A DNA stretch of 64,000 bases from NCBI RefSeq assembly GCF_030227115.1, contig NZ_JASSUA010000004.1, positions 186,001-250,000 on the forward strand, in the 5' to 3' direction. This document shows positions 1 to 8,995 of this stretch, piece by piece. The notes beneath the pieces were generated by a model. That model saw only the letters and a program-made list of their open reading frames with translations. It ran no database searches and had not been told where the DNA came from. The stretch is from Marinobacter sp. SS13-12. GTDB lineage: Bacteria; Pseudomonadota; Gammaproteobacteria; Pseudomonadales; Oleiphilaceae. The position numbers were made by a program, and so were the translations under genes. Position 1 is the stretch's first letter, and each line of letters opens with the position of its first letter.

Positions 1-443
1 GTACGGTTCATGGATTCAGGCTCAAATACTGCATATGAACAGGCTTCATGAACAAATGAGGCTGCCTTGTCAATTAACGCATTGTTTTTGAATGCGTTTG
101 TAAGCGCAGCACTTTTAATGAACTGAAGATACCACGCATAAGTTAAAGCACATACAGTGTATCAAAAGGTTCATCAGGTTGGATTGGTCGCAAAGCGAAC
201 ATTCAGGCGGATAGACCAACACTTTCCCCCGGGAGAAATTCCGCCTCTTTTTCGAAAGATCCGCAGCAACGGGGCAGAACCCTTACATCTCAACTGCCCA
301 ACCCAGTCCATAGTTCGGTCGCAAAGCGAATGTTCAGTTTGTGCAACAAGGCTTGGGCTCAGCCACCTCGGATCGGCAGCGGAAAATGGGTCTGTCGGCT
401 GGCCTGCTCCCCTCTGGCTTAACCGTTTTCAGCTTAGTAATGT
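1..443. other. Non-coding flank with two imperfect direct repeats
   Basis: No gene with family similarity or a convincing ribosome binding site is visible. A 104-codon open frame (157-471) has no recognisable composition or motifs and runs into the permease gene on the other strand, so I do not call it. The stretch holds two near-identical 21-base repeats (186-206 and 317-337, sharing GGTCGCAAAGCGAA) 131 bases apart, which may be remnants of a mobile or intergenic repeat. Confidence 0.5.
186..337. repeat. Imperfect 21-base direct repeat pair
   Basis: The copies at 186-206 and 317-337 both read GGTCGCAAAGCGAA, then two differing bases, then TTCAG. That is 19 of 21 identical positions. No function is evident; it could be the edge of a decayed element downstream of the iron transporter. 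Confidence 0.45.
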
Positions 444-1490
444 TCATCCCAGATCACGCCTGAGCCGGTAAAGCAGGTATACGAAAAAAGGTGCGCCAAT
501 ACCCGCCACAAATATACCCGCAGGCAGGTCCCTGGGTATAAAGGCCACCCGCCCGATCCAGTCCGCATACAGCAGAATCAGTGCACCGATTAGCGTCGCT
601 ATCGGTAGCAGACCCGTGTGCCCGCTGGTAACCAGCCGCCTTGCCATATGGGGTGCAATCAGGCCAATGAAACCGACCGCCCCGGCATAGGCCACCGCGG
701 AACCGGCCAGTGCAACTGCCAACACCAGGAACAGCAGTCGATGACCCTGCAATGCGCTGCCCAGGCCCAGAGCCATGTCTTCCCCCATGGACTGGGCGTC
801 GAGGTGTCGCAGTTTGATCAGTGCGAGGGGCCAGCAAACCATCAGCCAGGGTGCCAGGGCTGTTACGTCGTGCCATTGTGAGGCATAGAGGCTTCCCGTC
901 AGCCAGATATAGGCGTTCATGGCGGTGGAGTCGGGGCTCAGTACCAGCAGGAGGGTGGTAACCGCAGTCAGTGCGGCGGCCAGCCCGACACCCACCAGCA
1001 CCAGTCTGGCGGGACTGATACCCTGGTGCCAGGCCAGGGCCGAAATACACAGGGCCACGGCGAAAGCACCGCCCATGGCAACCGGCGCCAGTAGCAATGA
1101 GGTGCCGGTGGCGCCACCCAGCCAGAGAAACAGCACTGCCGCCGCAGACGCCCCGCTGGTGATGCCGATAACATCCGGAGAGGCCAGCGGGTTTCTTACC
1201 AGGCCCTGCAGGATCAGGCCGGCGGAACCCAGTGCGCCGCCCACCAGGATGGCCATGATCACCCTCGGCAGACGGATTTCCAGAATGATCAGTGCCAGCT
1301 CCGACTGGGCCGGGTTGGCCAACGTGCCGAGCACGTCCTCAAACGACGTCGGATGACTGCCGGAGGCCAGGGCCAGGACACTGCTGATGGCCAGCAGCAC
1401 TGCCAGCGTCAGGGTGACCACCAGAACTCTGACATTTAGCTTTACCGACCAGCGGTCACCAGGCGTTCGCAGGACGAGGGAGCGGGTCAT
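444..1490 (-). CDS. FecCD-family iron-siderophore ABC permease (second subunit)
   Basis: Inner-membrane permease of 348 residues of the BtuC/FecCD family, the usual length for this group. It carries about nine to ten hydrophobic segments, the conserved RLPR and LVRNPLASPDV region after the second segment (residues about 95-130), and the GFIGLIAPHMAR loop near residue 275 that contacts the ATPase. It overlaps the preceding permease gene by four bases (ATGA at 1487-1490), so the two are translationally coupled and probably form a heterodimeric channel. With the binding protein and the divergent ATPase it should import a ferric siderophore across the inner membrane, most likely the product of the biosynthetic operon at 6960-17434. 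That substrate assignment is inferred from context. Confidence 0.92.
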   Translation of the reverse strand: MTRSLVLRTPGDRWSVKLNVRVLVVTLTLAVLLAISSVLALASGSHPTSFEDVLGTLANPAQSELALIILEIRLPRVIMAILVGGALGSAGLILQGLVRNPLASPDVIGITSGASAAAVLFLWLGGATGTSLLLAPVAMGGAFAVALCISALAWHQGISPARLVLVGVGLAAALTAVTTLLLVLSPDSTAMNAYIWLTGSLYASQWHDVTALAPWLMVCWPLALIKLRHLDAQSMGEDMALGLGSALQGHRLLFLVLAVALAGSAVAYAGAVGFIGLIAPHMARRLVTSGHTGLLPIATLIGALILLYADWIGRVAFIPRDLPAGIFVAGIGAPFFVYLLYRLRRDLG

Positions 1491-2491
1491 GATACTTTCC
1501 TCACATGGCGGGCAAGATGGAGGAACAGCGGCGTGCCCAGCAGGGCGGTCATTACCCCTACCGGAACCTCCTGGGGCGGAATGATCATCCGCGCCACGGT
1601 ATCGGCGGCCAACATAAGTGTGGCGCCGAGTATGGCGGACATGGGTAACAGCCAGCGATGATCGGTGCCGAAAATCCCCCGCGCTATATGCGGCACAATC
1701 AGGCCCACAAAACCGATCAGCCCGGCCACGGCAACGGATGTGCCTGCCAGTACTATGACCACGAGGCCGATCAGCAACCGTACTTGGCCTACCCTCAGGC
1801 CCAGGCCGCGAGTAACCTCATCGTCCAGTCCCAGCAGGTTCAGTTGCCGGGATAACAGCAGTGCAACCAGCAGGGCCAGGCCGAACATTGGCAGGAGAGG
1901 AAGTATGGCATTCAGTTCGCGTCCTGAGACGGACCCTGCCAGCCAGAACAGGATGCTTTCAAAACGGTCCTGGTTGAAGATCAGTAGTCCCTGGGCAAAC
2001 GACACAAACAGAGCGGTAACGGCGACACCGGCGAGCACCGTCCGTACCGGAGATATGCCGCGCCCGGCTTCCTGGCCCAGGAAGTAAACCAAAAAGGCGG
2101 CAGTGGCTGCCCCGATGAAGGCCACCCAGACCAATTCGGAAGGAGAGGTCAGGGAGAAAAGCGTGGCGCCAATCACCACAAAGAACATCGCGCCGGCATT
2201 AATGCCCAGAATACCGGGTGAGGCTAGCGGATTGCGGGTGAGTGTCTGCATCAGCACGCCGGCAATGGCCAGGCCGGCGCCTACGATCAGCGCGGTGATG
2301 GTGCGTGAGAAACGCTCGGTGCGAACCACCAAGTGCTCCAGGGAACCAGGATCGTAATCGATCAGGCTTGCGGTCAGCATATCCAGCGAGACAGATATGT
2401 GGCCAAACACCAGGCTGGAAACTGTTGCCACCAGCAGCAAGCCCAGGCAGAACAGGGTTCCCGACGCTCTTGCCAACAGTGAGGTCAGCAT
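1487..2491 (-). CDS. FecCD-family iron-siderophore ABC permease (first subunit)
   Basis: Permease of about 334 residues with the FecCD signature: an RLPR-like RFSRTI segment, TRNPLASPGILG near residue 95, and the GLIGFVGLIVPHIAR loop near residue 260. I place the start at the ATG at 2491, because GGAG lies eight bases upstream; a GTG nine bases further upstream is an in-frame alternative. The gene overlaps the end of the binding-protein gene by seven bases and the next permease by four, so the three minus-strand genes form one transcript. Partner and substrate are inferred as for the neighbouring permease. Confidence 0.92.
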   Translation of the reverse strand: MLTSLLARASGTLFCLGLLLVATVSSLVFGHISVSLDMLTASLIDYDPGSLEHLVVRTERFSRTITALIVGAGLAIAGVLMQTLTRNPLASPGILGINAGAMFFVVIGATLFSLTSPSELVWVAFIGAATAAFLVYFLGQEAGRGISPVRTVLAGVAVTALFVSFAQGLLIFNQDRFESILFWLAGSVSGRELNAILPLLPMFGLALLVALLLSRQLNLLGLDDEVTRGLGLRVGQVRLLIGLVVIVLAGTSVAVAGLIGFVGLIVPHIARGIFGTDHRWLLPMSAILGATLMLAADTVARMIIPPQEVPVGVMTALLGTPLFLHLARHVRKVS

Positions 2492-3432
2492 TGTGCACAC
2501 TCCTGGCGGTCCGGCTGCTCCAGGTTGTAATGCCGGTAAAGTTCATCAAGCATCCGGTTGGCGGCAATTATGCCGGCACCCATGTTCCAGGTCACCGGGT
2601 CCACCCGGTAGACGTCATCCTGCCGCACCGCCTGCAGGTTCTTCCAGAGGAGATGGCTGGACCAGGTCTCGTAGGTGCGCCGCACCGCCGGGTCGTCGTC
2701 CATGAAGACAAAGATCGCCTCCGCATCCATCGCCGGGATGCTTTCCTGGCTGGTGAGTTTTATGCCCCAACCTTCCTTGCGATGGTCAATCGGAGCGGCA
2801 AACCCCAATTCGTCCAGAACGGTACGGGCAAAACCATCGTAGTAGATACGGGCATGGTCGGCGCGAAAACTCAGGATGGCCACTTCCTGGGGCCACTGAT
2901 CACCCAGTTTGCGCTGGATCCGGGTCCTGAAATCCTCCACCCGTGCCTGCCACTGTGCTAGCAGTGCCTCACCGCGCGCCACACGACCAGTGGCCTTTGC
3001 CATCAGCGCAAGCAGTGCCTTGAAGTCGTAGACGTTGCCCGGAATGACCGTGGGGGCGATTCGGTCCAACAACGGGTAGATGGTGCGGTGGCGGTTGCTG
3101 GCCCCGACGATCAGGTCCGGCATCAGCCAGGCAATACGTTCCAGGTTCGGCTGGGTTTCAAGCCCGAGGTAGGTGACCTCCTGAAGGTCCTGCCGCAGGT
3201 ACCGGTACATGGGCTTTTCGGTCCAGGACTCCACCACGCCCACCGGCTCGATGCCCAGTGCCACGGCGGTATCGGTGGCACCCTGGTAGAGGGAAACAAC
3301 ACGCGCAGGATTGCCGTGGATGGTTGCCTTGCCGAAGGCATGCTCTACCACGGTAGCGGAATTGTTGGCGCTGGCTGTCGGCGCCCAGGCCAGACAGGTG
3401 GCGACTAGAAAGAAGCCGGCATAGCGGAGCAT
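2485..3432 (-). CDS. Periplasmic iron-siderophore binding protein (FecB/FhuD class)
   Basis: Substrate-binding protein of about 315 residues with a class III periplasmic-binding fold. Starting at the ATG at 3432 gives a typical Sec signal peptide (hydrophobic core followed by an ASA cleavage motif near residue 22), whereas the longer open frame upstream would bury it. The first lobe shows the RVVSLYQGATDTAVALG pattern and the second the conserved segment ending in the C-terminal helix. It should capture the ferric siderophore after outer-membrane passage and deliver it to the two permeases encoded downstream. The short divergent region upstream contains GATAAT-rich Fur-like sequence, so iron repression is likely. 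Confidence 0.88.
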   Translation of the reverse strand: MLRYAGFFLVATCLAWAPTASANNSATVVEHAFGKATIHGNPARVVSLYQGATDTAVALGIEPVGVVESWTEKPMYRYLRQDLQEVTYLGLETQPNLERIAWLMPDLIVGASNRHRTIYPLLDRIAPTVIPGNVYDFKALLALMAKATGRVARGEALLAQWQARVEDFRTRIQRKLGDQWPQEVAILSFRADHARIYYDGFARTVLDELGFAAPIDHRKEGWGIKLTSQESIPAMDAEAIFVFMDDDPAVRRTYETWSSHLLWKNLQAVRQDDVYRVDPVTWNMGAGIIAANRMLDELYRHYNLEQPDRQECAQC

Positions 3433-3472
3433 GGCAAATCCGGGTGATTGATGGTCGGTACGACGTGCCGAT

Positions 3473-3502
3473 TTGATAATGAGAATGGGAGATAATATCA
3501 TC
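3473..3502. promoter_or_regulatory. Fur-box-like site between the binding protein and ATPase genes
   Basis: The sequence reads GATAATGAGAAT at 3475-3486, and a second GATAAT followed by ATCATC extends to 3502. These are repeated GATAAT-type hexamers as in the classical Fur consensus. The site sits in the 96-base divergent gap between 3432 and 3529, so one bound repressor could control both transcripts. It was matched by eye to the Fur consensus and not scored. Confidence 0.65.
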
Positions 3503-3528
3503 TGACCATATTCGAAAGCGACGCCAAC

Positions 3529-4395
3529 ATGCCCTTAAACCGAGATTCTTCAACTCCGGACTCTGCCGAACTGCCCCGGTTGCGAGGAGAAGCCCTGTCC
3601 GCCGGATACAACGGCCGGCAGGTGCTGGCAGATGTGCACTTCACGGTGCAGGACGGCAGCGTCACAGTTCTGCTTGGGCCGAATGGCTCTGGCAAATCCA
3701 CCCTGCTCAAAACCCTGGCGAGAACCCTGGCTCCCGATGCCGGCAAGGTGATTCTGGATGGCACCGATATCCATCGGCAATCCACCAGGACCGTGGCGCA
3801 ACGCCTGGGTATATTGCCACAGAGTCCCTCAGCGCCGGACGGCCTGACCGTGAGGGAGCTGGTGGGGCTCGGTCGTTTCCCCTACCAGAGCCTGATGCGC
3901 CAGTGGTCCAGGCATGACGAAGCCGCTGTTGAAGAGGCCATGGCCGTGGCCGATGTGGCCGCCTTCGCGGACCGGCCGGTGGATGCCCTCAGTGGCGGGC
4001 AGCGCCAGCGTTGCTGGATTGCCATGGTGCTGGCCCAGGAAACGGAGCTGCTGTTGCTGGACGAGCCCACCACCTTCCTCGACCTGAAAGTGCAGGTGGA
4101 TCTTCTCGAGCTGCTGGTTTCCCTGGCCCACCAACAGGGGCGCACCCTGCTGGTGGTGCTCCACGACCTGAACCTGGCCGCCGCCTATGCCGACCGGCTG
4201 GTGATGATGAAAGCGGGTAGGATTCTGCACGATGGCACACCGGAAGCGGTTTTCACGGCCGACAACCTCAAGCAGGTATTCGATCTCGATGCCCAGGTTA
4301 TCCGTGAGCCTTTGGCGGGTCGCCCGGTTTGTGTGCCGGTCAAGCGTGCGCTTGGAGCGGTTGAAGCTGTCAAACCGTCGGTAGCAACGGTATAG
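3529..4395 (+). CDS. Iron-siderophore ABC transporter ATPase (FecE/FhuC family)
   Basis: ATPase of 288 residues for the importer. It has Walker A GPNGSGKS (residues 50-57), a Q-loop region near residue 95, the signature LSGGQRQR (about 154-161), Walker B LLLLDEP (about 173-179) and a switch histidine in VVLHDLN. The length is typical of the family (250-290). Its gene is transcribed divergently from the binding protein and permeases and shares their Fur-like region, which suggests coordinated iron control although the transporter is split over two transcripts. It provides energy for ferric siderophore uptake at the cytoplasmic face of the inner membrane. Confidence 0.93.
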   Translation: MPLNRDSSTPDSAELPRLRGEALSAGYNGRQVLADVHFTVQDGSVTVLLGPNGSGKSTLLKTLARTLAPDAGKVILDGTDIHRQSTRTVAQRLGILPQSPSAPDGLTVRELVGLGRFPYQSLMRQWSRHDEAAVEEAMAVADVAAFADRPVDALSGGQRQRCWIAMVLAQETELLLLDEPTTFLDLKVQVDLLELLVSLAHQQGRTLLVVLHDLNLAAAYADRLVMMKAGRILHDGTPEAVFTADNLKQVFDLDAQVIREPLAGRPVCVPVKRALGAVEAVKPSVATV

Positions 4396-4595
4396 GGGAT
4401 TCTGTCCCGTTGAGAGTGGGCAGGCGGGCCCCCCGCTGCAACATGAGACGGACGGTATTTTCCTCCACCTTGCTATCGGGATCAGTCTCTGCTGACGCTC
4501 GTCCAGTAGTTTACCGAAATATCAGCGCCAGAGTGGCGGTTATCGTAGGATTCGACTGCGCGTGTGCGGCCGCGCGCGTTCGATTGCCAAGTGGT

Positions 4596-4630
4596 AAAAA
4601 GCAACAAGCCGCTTCTTTAGCGGCCTGTTG
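4596..4630 (-). terminator. Rho-independent terminator of the TonB receptor gene
   Basis: On the minus strand a twelve-pair stem with one mismatch (CAACAGGCCGCT pairing with AGCGGCTTGTTG) and a short loop is followed by a run of five T. It lies about 30 bases beyond the receptor stop at 4659. The rest of 4396-4595 shows no gene. Confidence 0.8.
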
Positions 4631-4658
4631 TGTGGTTTCTCCTATTCCTCTGTTTCGT

Positions 4659-6746
4659 TTACCAGTCTATCCCGTAGGTCAGCATAACCGTGCGGCCTGG
4701 AGCGGTGGTGTATTGAGTGTCAAAGTTGTAGATCTGAGAGATCACCGGGAAGTAGTCTTCGTTCAGCAGGTTGCTGATAGCAAGGGTAACGTCGCCATTA
4801 CCGGTCCGCCACCGACTGGTGAGGTCCAGCACGGTAAAGGACTCCACTTCACCTACCCCGAATCCGCTGCCGCTGAAACGGTCCCGGTCACCCACCACCA
4901 TGGCCTGCAGGCGGTTGGTCCAGCGTGCGGTGGTGTCGTGTTCCACGTAGCCAGTTACCTTGAGCGGCGGAATACGGTTGCCTGCCAGGTAGGTGTCGTA
5001 ACTGCCGTTATCGTCGGAGTCCACCTTGCCTTCCAGCCAGGTGAAGGTACCACCGGTGCTCAGGTCGCTCGTGGGATAGACATTGAATTCCGCCTCGAAA
5101 CCGTAGATGCGTTCAGGGCTCCTGAGCACCGGGATGGGTTCGTTGGCGTTAGCCGCCGCAAGGCTGGTGCCCAGCTCGGATTCGCTATAAAACAGCGACA
5201 GAGCAAGATCGGCGCGATCCCATACCGCCTCGGTACCAAGCTCATAGTTGTCGACAACTTGTGGCTCCGGGCGGATCTGGTCAAGAGAGGTACCTTGCTG
5301 GGGCTGGCGCAGGGTGCGGCCAATCTCCGGCACGGTAAAGCCTTGGGAGAAGCTAGCGGTAGCGGCCCAGACATCGTTCACCTGATAGCGGGCTCCGGTA
5401 TTGAACACGGTTTCGCTGTATTCCAGTTCTCCGCCTTCGACATCCGCACCGAAGACCGTGGTGTAGTCGTCCACCTCAAACCAGAATTTTTCATAACGCA
5501 CACCAGCGTTGACGGTCCATTTTGAATCCAGTTGGAGCTCCGCCTGCAGGAACGGCGCTACACTGTTCTGGTCCATCTCCGGTACGAAGGTACGGCCGTC
5601 TTCCAGCGGCTGAGAGGTGGTTTCCAGCAGGGTATCGAGGCCCCAAAGCAGCTTAGCTCCGGACATCACGTCAAACGGCGTCTCGAAATCGAGGCGTGAG
5701 CCAATGCGCTCGGATTCGGTCAGCGACTGGCCGCCACCGGGGTAGAAAGTGGCGAAGTAGCCGAAACGGGTCATGTAGTCGCGATAGTAGAGTTGCGCGC
5801 CCAGCGAGGTATCGCCGAACAGTTGGCGGTCACTGTAGGTCAGGTTCACGTTCAGGTTTTCGGTGCCCTGGTCCTTGCCGCCCGGGTCGCCTTTCACGGC
5901 GCGAGTCTTACGCTCACCATACACTCCAGGCTCTAGGACATAGTTGGTGTCCTGTTTGATGTCGTAGTAACTGGTGGTCAGTTCCAGCCGTTTGTCAGCA
6001 TCGAGGTCAAAGCCGAGCTTAGCCAGAAGATCGAACTCACGGGAGTCGGCAATACCGCCCTGACCGTTCGGGTCCGGAGGAATGCGGTCGCCATCGGCGT
6101 CGAAGAAATTTGCCCGCTGTTCATAGGAACCGCGGAACTGGTAATCAAAGTCGCCGGAGCCGCCCGTCACGCTCTGGGACAGCCCGAACTGCTCGCTGTC
6201 CTTGATATGTTCGGTGGAGAATCCGCCGTTCAGTTCGGTGCGGTAAAGGGGTGCGCCTTTTTCGTTCTTGCGGGTGATGATGTTGATGATACCGCCGGTG
6301 CCGCCGAAACCGTACACACCGTTGGAGCCCCGAATCACCTCGATACGCTCAATGGAGGAGGGATCAATGGAGTTCAGGGAATGCAGCCCATCACGAAGAC
6401 TGATGGTTTGGGGAATGCCGTCAATCAGCACGAACAAATTGCGGCCTCTCAGAGTCTGGGCAACAGTAGTCAGTCCATGAGTAGAGGGCGACAGGCCGGG
6501 TACGGTTTTGGCCAGGATGTCGCCGATGTTGCCGCCCAGAGAGGACTGCTCTTCAATGGCGTTTCGGTCAACAACCGTGACGGCACCCGGATTTACATTC
6601 AGAGAGTCAAGGCCACGTGTGGCAGTCACTTCAAGCGTACCAAGCGACTTTGGAGCCTGTTCGGCGCCTTCTTGTGCGGTGGCAGTTGTAGCGCACCCAA
6701 GCGCGAGGATCATTGAGAGGCGTAGTTTGTTGGTTTGTCGGAGCAT
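4659..6746 (-). CDS. TonB-dependent ferric siderophore receptor
   Basis: Outer-membrane receptor of about 695 residues with a signal peptide ending near ATAQ. A TonB-box-like LEVTATR segment follows, then a plug domain (about residues 45-150, with the RGRNLFVLIDGIP and IERIEVIRGSNGVYG motifs) and a 22-strand barrel ending in aromatic GIDW. The ATG at 6746 has AGGTG upstream at good spacing; an in-frame GTG nine bases upstream is possible. The gene is divergent from the siderophore biosynthesis operon and beside its inner-membrane importer, so it is probably the receptor for that siderophore. A terminator follows the gene and Fur-like sequence precedes it. Confidence 0.92.
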   Translation of the reverse strand: MLRQTNKLRLSMILALGCATTATAQEGAEQAPKSLGTLEVTATRGLDSLNVNPGAVTVVDRNAIEEQSSLGGNIGDILAKTVPGLSPSTHGLTTVAQTLRGRNLFVLIDGIPQTISLRDGLHSLNSIDPSSIERIEVIRGSNGVYGFGGTGGIINIITRKNEKGAPLYRTELNGGFSTEHIKDSEQFGLSQSVTGGSGDFDYQFRGSYEQRANFFDADGDRIPPDPNGQGGIADSREFDLLAKLGFDLDADKRLELTTSYYDIKQDTNYVLEPGVYGERKTRAVKGDPGGKDQGTENLNVNLTYSDRQLFGDTSLGAQLYYRDYMTRFGYFATFYPGGGQSLTESERIGSRLDFETPFDVMSGAKLLWGLDTLLETTSQPLEDGRTFVPEMDQNSVAPFLQAELQLDSKWTVNAGVRYEKFWFEVDDYTTVFGADVEGGELEYSETVFNTGARYQVNDVWAATASFSQGFTVPEIGRTLRQPQQGTSLDQIRPEPQVVDNYELGTEAVWDRADLALSLFYSESELGTSLAAANANEPIPVLRSPERIYGFEAEFNVYPTSDLSTGGTFTWLEGKVDSDDNGSYDTYLAGNRIPPLKVTGYVEHDTTARWTNRLQAMVVGDRDRFSGSGFGVGEVESFTVLDLTSRWRTGNGDVTLAISNLLNEDYFPVISQIYNFDTQYTTAPGRTVMLTYGIDW

Positions 6747-6794
6747 TATTGGCACCTAATGGTTTGACTTAATTTAGAATGCGGAATCTAAACT

Positions 6795-6813
6795 AAATGT
6801 AATCGATTATCAA
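6795..6813 (-). promoter_or_regulatory. Fur-like site and promoter for the TonB receptor
   Basis: On the minus strand TTGATAATCGATTACATTT resembles a Fur box. Its TTGATA can serve as a -35 element, with TAGATT 17 bases downstream as a -10. A repressor bound here would cover the promoter. Matched by eye only. Confidence 0.6.
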
Positions 6814-6905
6814 TACCATTAAGAATATAACAAGTTCCAGCCGCCGGGTCGGGGTGTTCTCCGCTTCCAACCTCACCAAGCAGCGATACTTGATCACACC
6901 CTGTT

Positions 6906-6924
6906 GCAAATGGTTCTTATTTGC
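6906..6924 (+). promoter_or_regulatory. Fur box upstream of the siderophore biosynthesis operon
   Basis: GCAAATGGTTCTTATTTGC has perfect inverted arms GCAAAT and ATTTGC seven bases apart, as in many gammaproteobacterial Fur boxes. It lies 36 bases before the first start codon. TTGCAA within it, with TTAGCA 17 bases further on, gives a plausible though weak promoter, so bound Fur would block transcription. Confidence 0.7.
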
Positions 6925-6959
6925 GTTTAGCATTGCCCCCTGCACCTAAGGAGGCGAAA

Positions 6960-7949
6960 ATGATCTACGACAATGTTGCCAGCTGTATAGGAAATACACC
7001 GCTCGTCAGGCTCTCACGGGTCTTTGCAGAAAAAAACGTTACCGTTCTCGCAAAGATGGAACTCATGAACCCCGGCGGAAGCATCAAGGACAGACCCGCC
7101 AAGTATATGCTGGAAATGGGCATCCAGGCCGGCACGATCAACCACGACAGTCACATCATTGAAAGTTCCTCGGGCAACCTGGCCATTGCCCTGGCCATGA
7201 TCTGCAAGCTGAAGGGGCTCGAATTCACCGCCGTGGTCGATCCGAAAATCTCCCCGGCCAACCTGAAGATGTTAAGGCTGTACGGCGCCAACGTCGTATC
7301 CGTTACGCAAAAGGATGAGAACGACGGTTATCTGCTGACCCGGATCAACACCGTCAAACAGCTCCTCCATTCCATACCCAACTCGGTCTGGATCAACCAG
7401 TACGCCAACCCGGACAACTGGCGCAGCCACTATTACGGCGAAGCGCGGGAAATCCTTGGGCAAATCAATCACCAGATCGACTACCTGGTTATAGGCGCGA
7501 GCACCTCCGGAACCCTGATGGGGGTGTCCCGCTGCCTGAAAGAAGTATTTCCGGCCATGCGGATCATCGCGGTGGACATCGTCGGCTCCATCCTGTTCGG
7601 CGGCAAGTCGGCTCCCCGCGAAATCCCCGGCATTGGTGCCAGCCGGATTCCGGAATTGTTGTCCGCAAACGAAGTGGACCAGGTGGTCTACGTCGACGAT
7701 TACGAATCCGCCCTGGGCTGTCGTCGTCTGATTGCCGAAGAGGGCATTTTTGCCGGCGGCTCCAGTGGCTCCTCGATCTCGGCGATCGAGAAACTCCTGC
7801 CCGAGATACCCGCGGGCAAATGCATCCTGACGCTGTTGCCTGACCGTGGCGATCGCTACCTTGATCTCATTTATAACGAAGAATGGCTTGAAATGGTAAA
7901 GCAGCGTCATTTCAAGCAAGCAACCGATACCCACGAAGAAATTGCTTAA
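6960..7949 (+). CDS. sbnA: SbnA-like 2,3-diaminopropionate biosynthesis PLP enzyme
   Basis: PLP enzyme of 329 residues of the cysteine synthase fold. In the staphyloferrin B pathway SbnA condenses O-phospho-L-serine with L-glutamate to N-(1-amino-1-carboxyethyl)-glutamate, the precursor of L-2,3-diaminopropionate. Visible features are the PLP lysine in NPGGSIKDRPA (about residue 45), the substrate loop ESSSGNLA, the phosphate-binding GASTSGT and the C-terminal GGSSGSS motif. The ATG at 6960 is preceded by AAGGAGG at ideal spacing; the open frame upstream of it overlaps the Fur box and is not coding. First gene of the operon, followed 22 bases later by sbnB. Ordinary cysteine synthase is less likely given the neighbours. 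Confidence 0.9.
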   Translation: MIYDNVASCIGNTPLVRLSRVFAEKNVTVLAKMELMNPGGSIKDRPAKYMLEMGIQAGTINHDSHIIESSSGNLAIALAMICKLKGLEFTAVVDPKISPANLKMLRLYGANVVSVTQKDENDGYLLTRINTVKQLLHSIPNSVWINQYANPDNWRSHYYGEAREILGQINHQIDYLVIGASTSGTLMGVSRCLKEVFPAMRIIAVDIVGSILFGGKSAPREIPGIGASRIPELLSANEVDQVVYVDDYESALGCRRLIAEEGIFAGGSSGSSISAIEKLLPEIPAGKCILTLLPDRGDRYLDLIYNEEWLEMVKQRHFKQATDTHEEIA

Positions 7950-7971
7950 TCGAACTCCAGGGAACTCATCA

Positions 7972-8985
7972 ATGACCAACACCGCAACACTCCGCTATCT
8001 CAGCCAATCCGACCTGAAAGCGCTGGGCGCAGATCACAGTCATGCTTTCATTGAGGCGGTCGAGGAGGGTCTAAGGCTTCACGCCGAGGGCAATTTCGTC
8101 CAGCCACTCAAGCCCTACCTGCGCTGGCCCGGGGCCGACCATATTGCCGACCGGATCATTGCCATGCCCTGTTACTTGGGTGGCGAGAACCCCATGGCGG
8201 GCATCAAATGGATCGGCTCTCGCCAGCACAACCCCAGCAAACACCAGCTTCCCCGGGCGAGTGCGCTGATCGTCCTCAACGACGCCCAGACCAACTACCC
8301 CGTGGCGGTGATGGAAGGCGGCCTGATCAGTGCAATGCGAACCGCGGCCATTACCGGCGTGGCGACCCGATACCTTGCGGCCAGCAACTTTACCGATGTC
8401 ACGATCATTGGCTGTGGGCCCATCGCACACATGCAGGTGAAAACCCTGCTCGAGCAATACCCGCAGATCCAGACGGTGCACCTGTATGACCTGAACCCAA
8501 CCGCCGCCGACCACCTGATCAGCGAATTCGCCGCGGACTACGCAAGCACCCGGTTTGTCATCCACGAGTCGGCCAAGTCAGCGGTGGAGCAGGCTGACGT
8601 GCTGGTGACCTGTACCGTTTCCGACAAGCCCTATATCCCGTTCGAGTGGATCAAGAAAGGCTGCTTTATTTCCAACATCTCGATCATGGACATCGAGCGT
8701 GATGTCTTCCTGAAAGCCGACAAAGTGATCGTCGACGATTGGGACCAGTCCAACCGCGAGAAAAAAGTGATCAATGTGCTGGTGGAAGAGGGCCTGTTCA
8801 GCCGTGAGCAGCTGCACGCCGAACTGGGCGAGATTGTTTGCGGCTCGATCCGGGGCCGCGATAACGATGACGAAATCATCCTGCTCAATCCGATGGGCAT
8901 GGCCATTGACGACATCGTGTGCGCGCGCTGGTTCTACCAGGCCGCCGAAAACAACAACGCGGGCACTGAACTCCCCTTGTTCTAG
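7972..8985 (+). CDS. sbnB: SbnB-like NAD-dependent dehydrogenase of 2,3-diaminopropionate synthesis
   Basis: Protein of 337 residues of the ornithine cyclodeaminase/mu-crystallin family. SbnB oxidatively hydrolyses the SbnA product to L-2,3-diaminopropionate, 2-oxoglutarate and ammonia with NAD. The Rossmann dinucleotide motif is seen in TIIGCGPIAHMQ (about residue 145), preceded by the conserved RTAAITGVATRYLA segment. The start at 7972 has AGGGAA upstream and matches the family N-terminus. It sits between sbnA and the first NIS synthetase, exactly as in the staphylococcal locus, which distinguishes it from a catabolic ornithine cyclodeaminase. Confidence 0.9.
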   Translation: MTNTATLRYLSQSDLKALGADHSHAFIEAVEEGLRLHAEGNFVQPLKPYLRWPGADHIADRIIAMPCYLGGENPMAGIKWIGSRQHNPSKHQLPRASALIVLNDAQTNYPVAVMEGGLISAMRTAAITGVATRYLAASNFTDVTIIGCGPIAHMQVKTLLEQYPQIQTVHLYDLNPTAADHLISEFAADYASTRFVIHESAKSAVEQADVLVTCTVSDKPYIPFEWIKKGCFISNISIMDIERDVFLKADKVIVDDWDQSNREKKVINVLVEEGLFSREQLHAELGEIVCGSIRGRDNDDEIILLNPMGMAIDDIVCARWFYQAAENNNAGTELPLF

Positions 8986-8995
8986 GAAGACGACA

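Noticed and set aside
157..471. 104-codon open frame at the left edge
   Set aside because: No family resemblance, no ribosome binding site, spans the two direct repeats and overlaps the permease gene on the other strand.
4410..5525. 371-codon plus-strand frame opposite the TonB receptor
   Set aside because: Shadow of the receptor gene; it crosses the terminator at 4596-4630 and has no recognisable domain.
6960..7949. Housekeeping cysteine synthase
   Set aside because: The fold matches, but the collinear siderophore operon, the Fur box and the partner SbnB-like gene make diaminopropionate synthesis far more likely.
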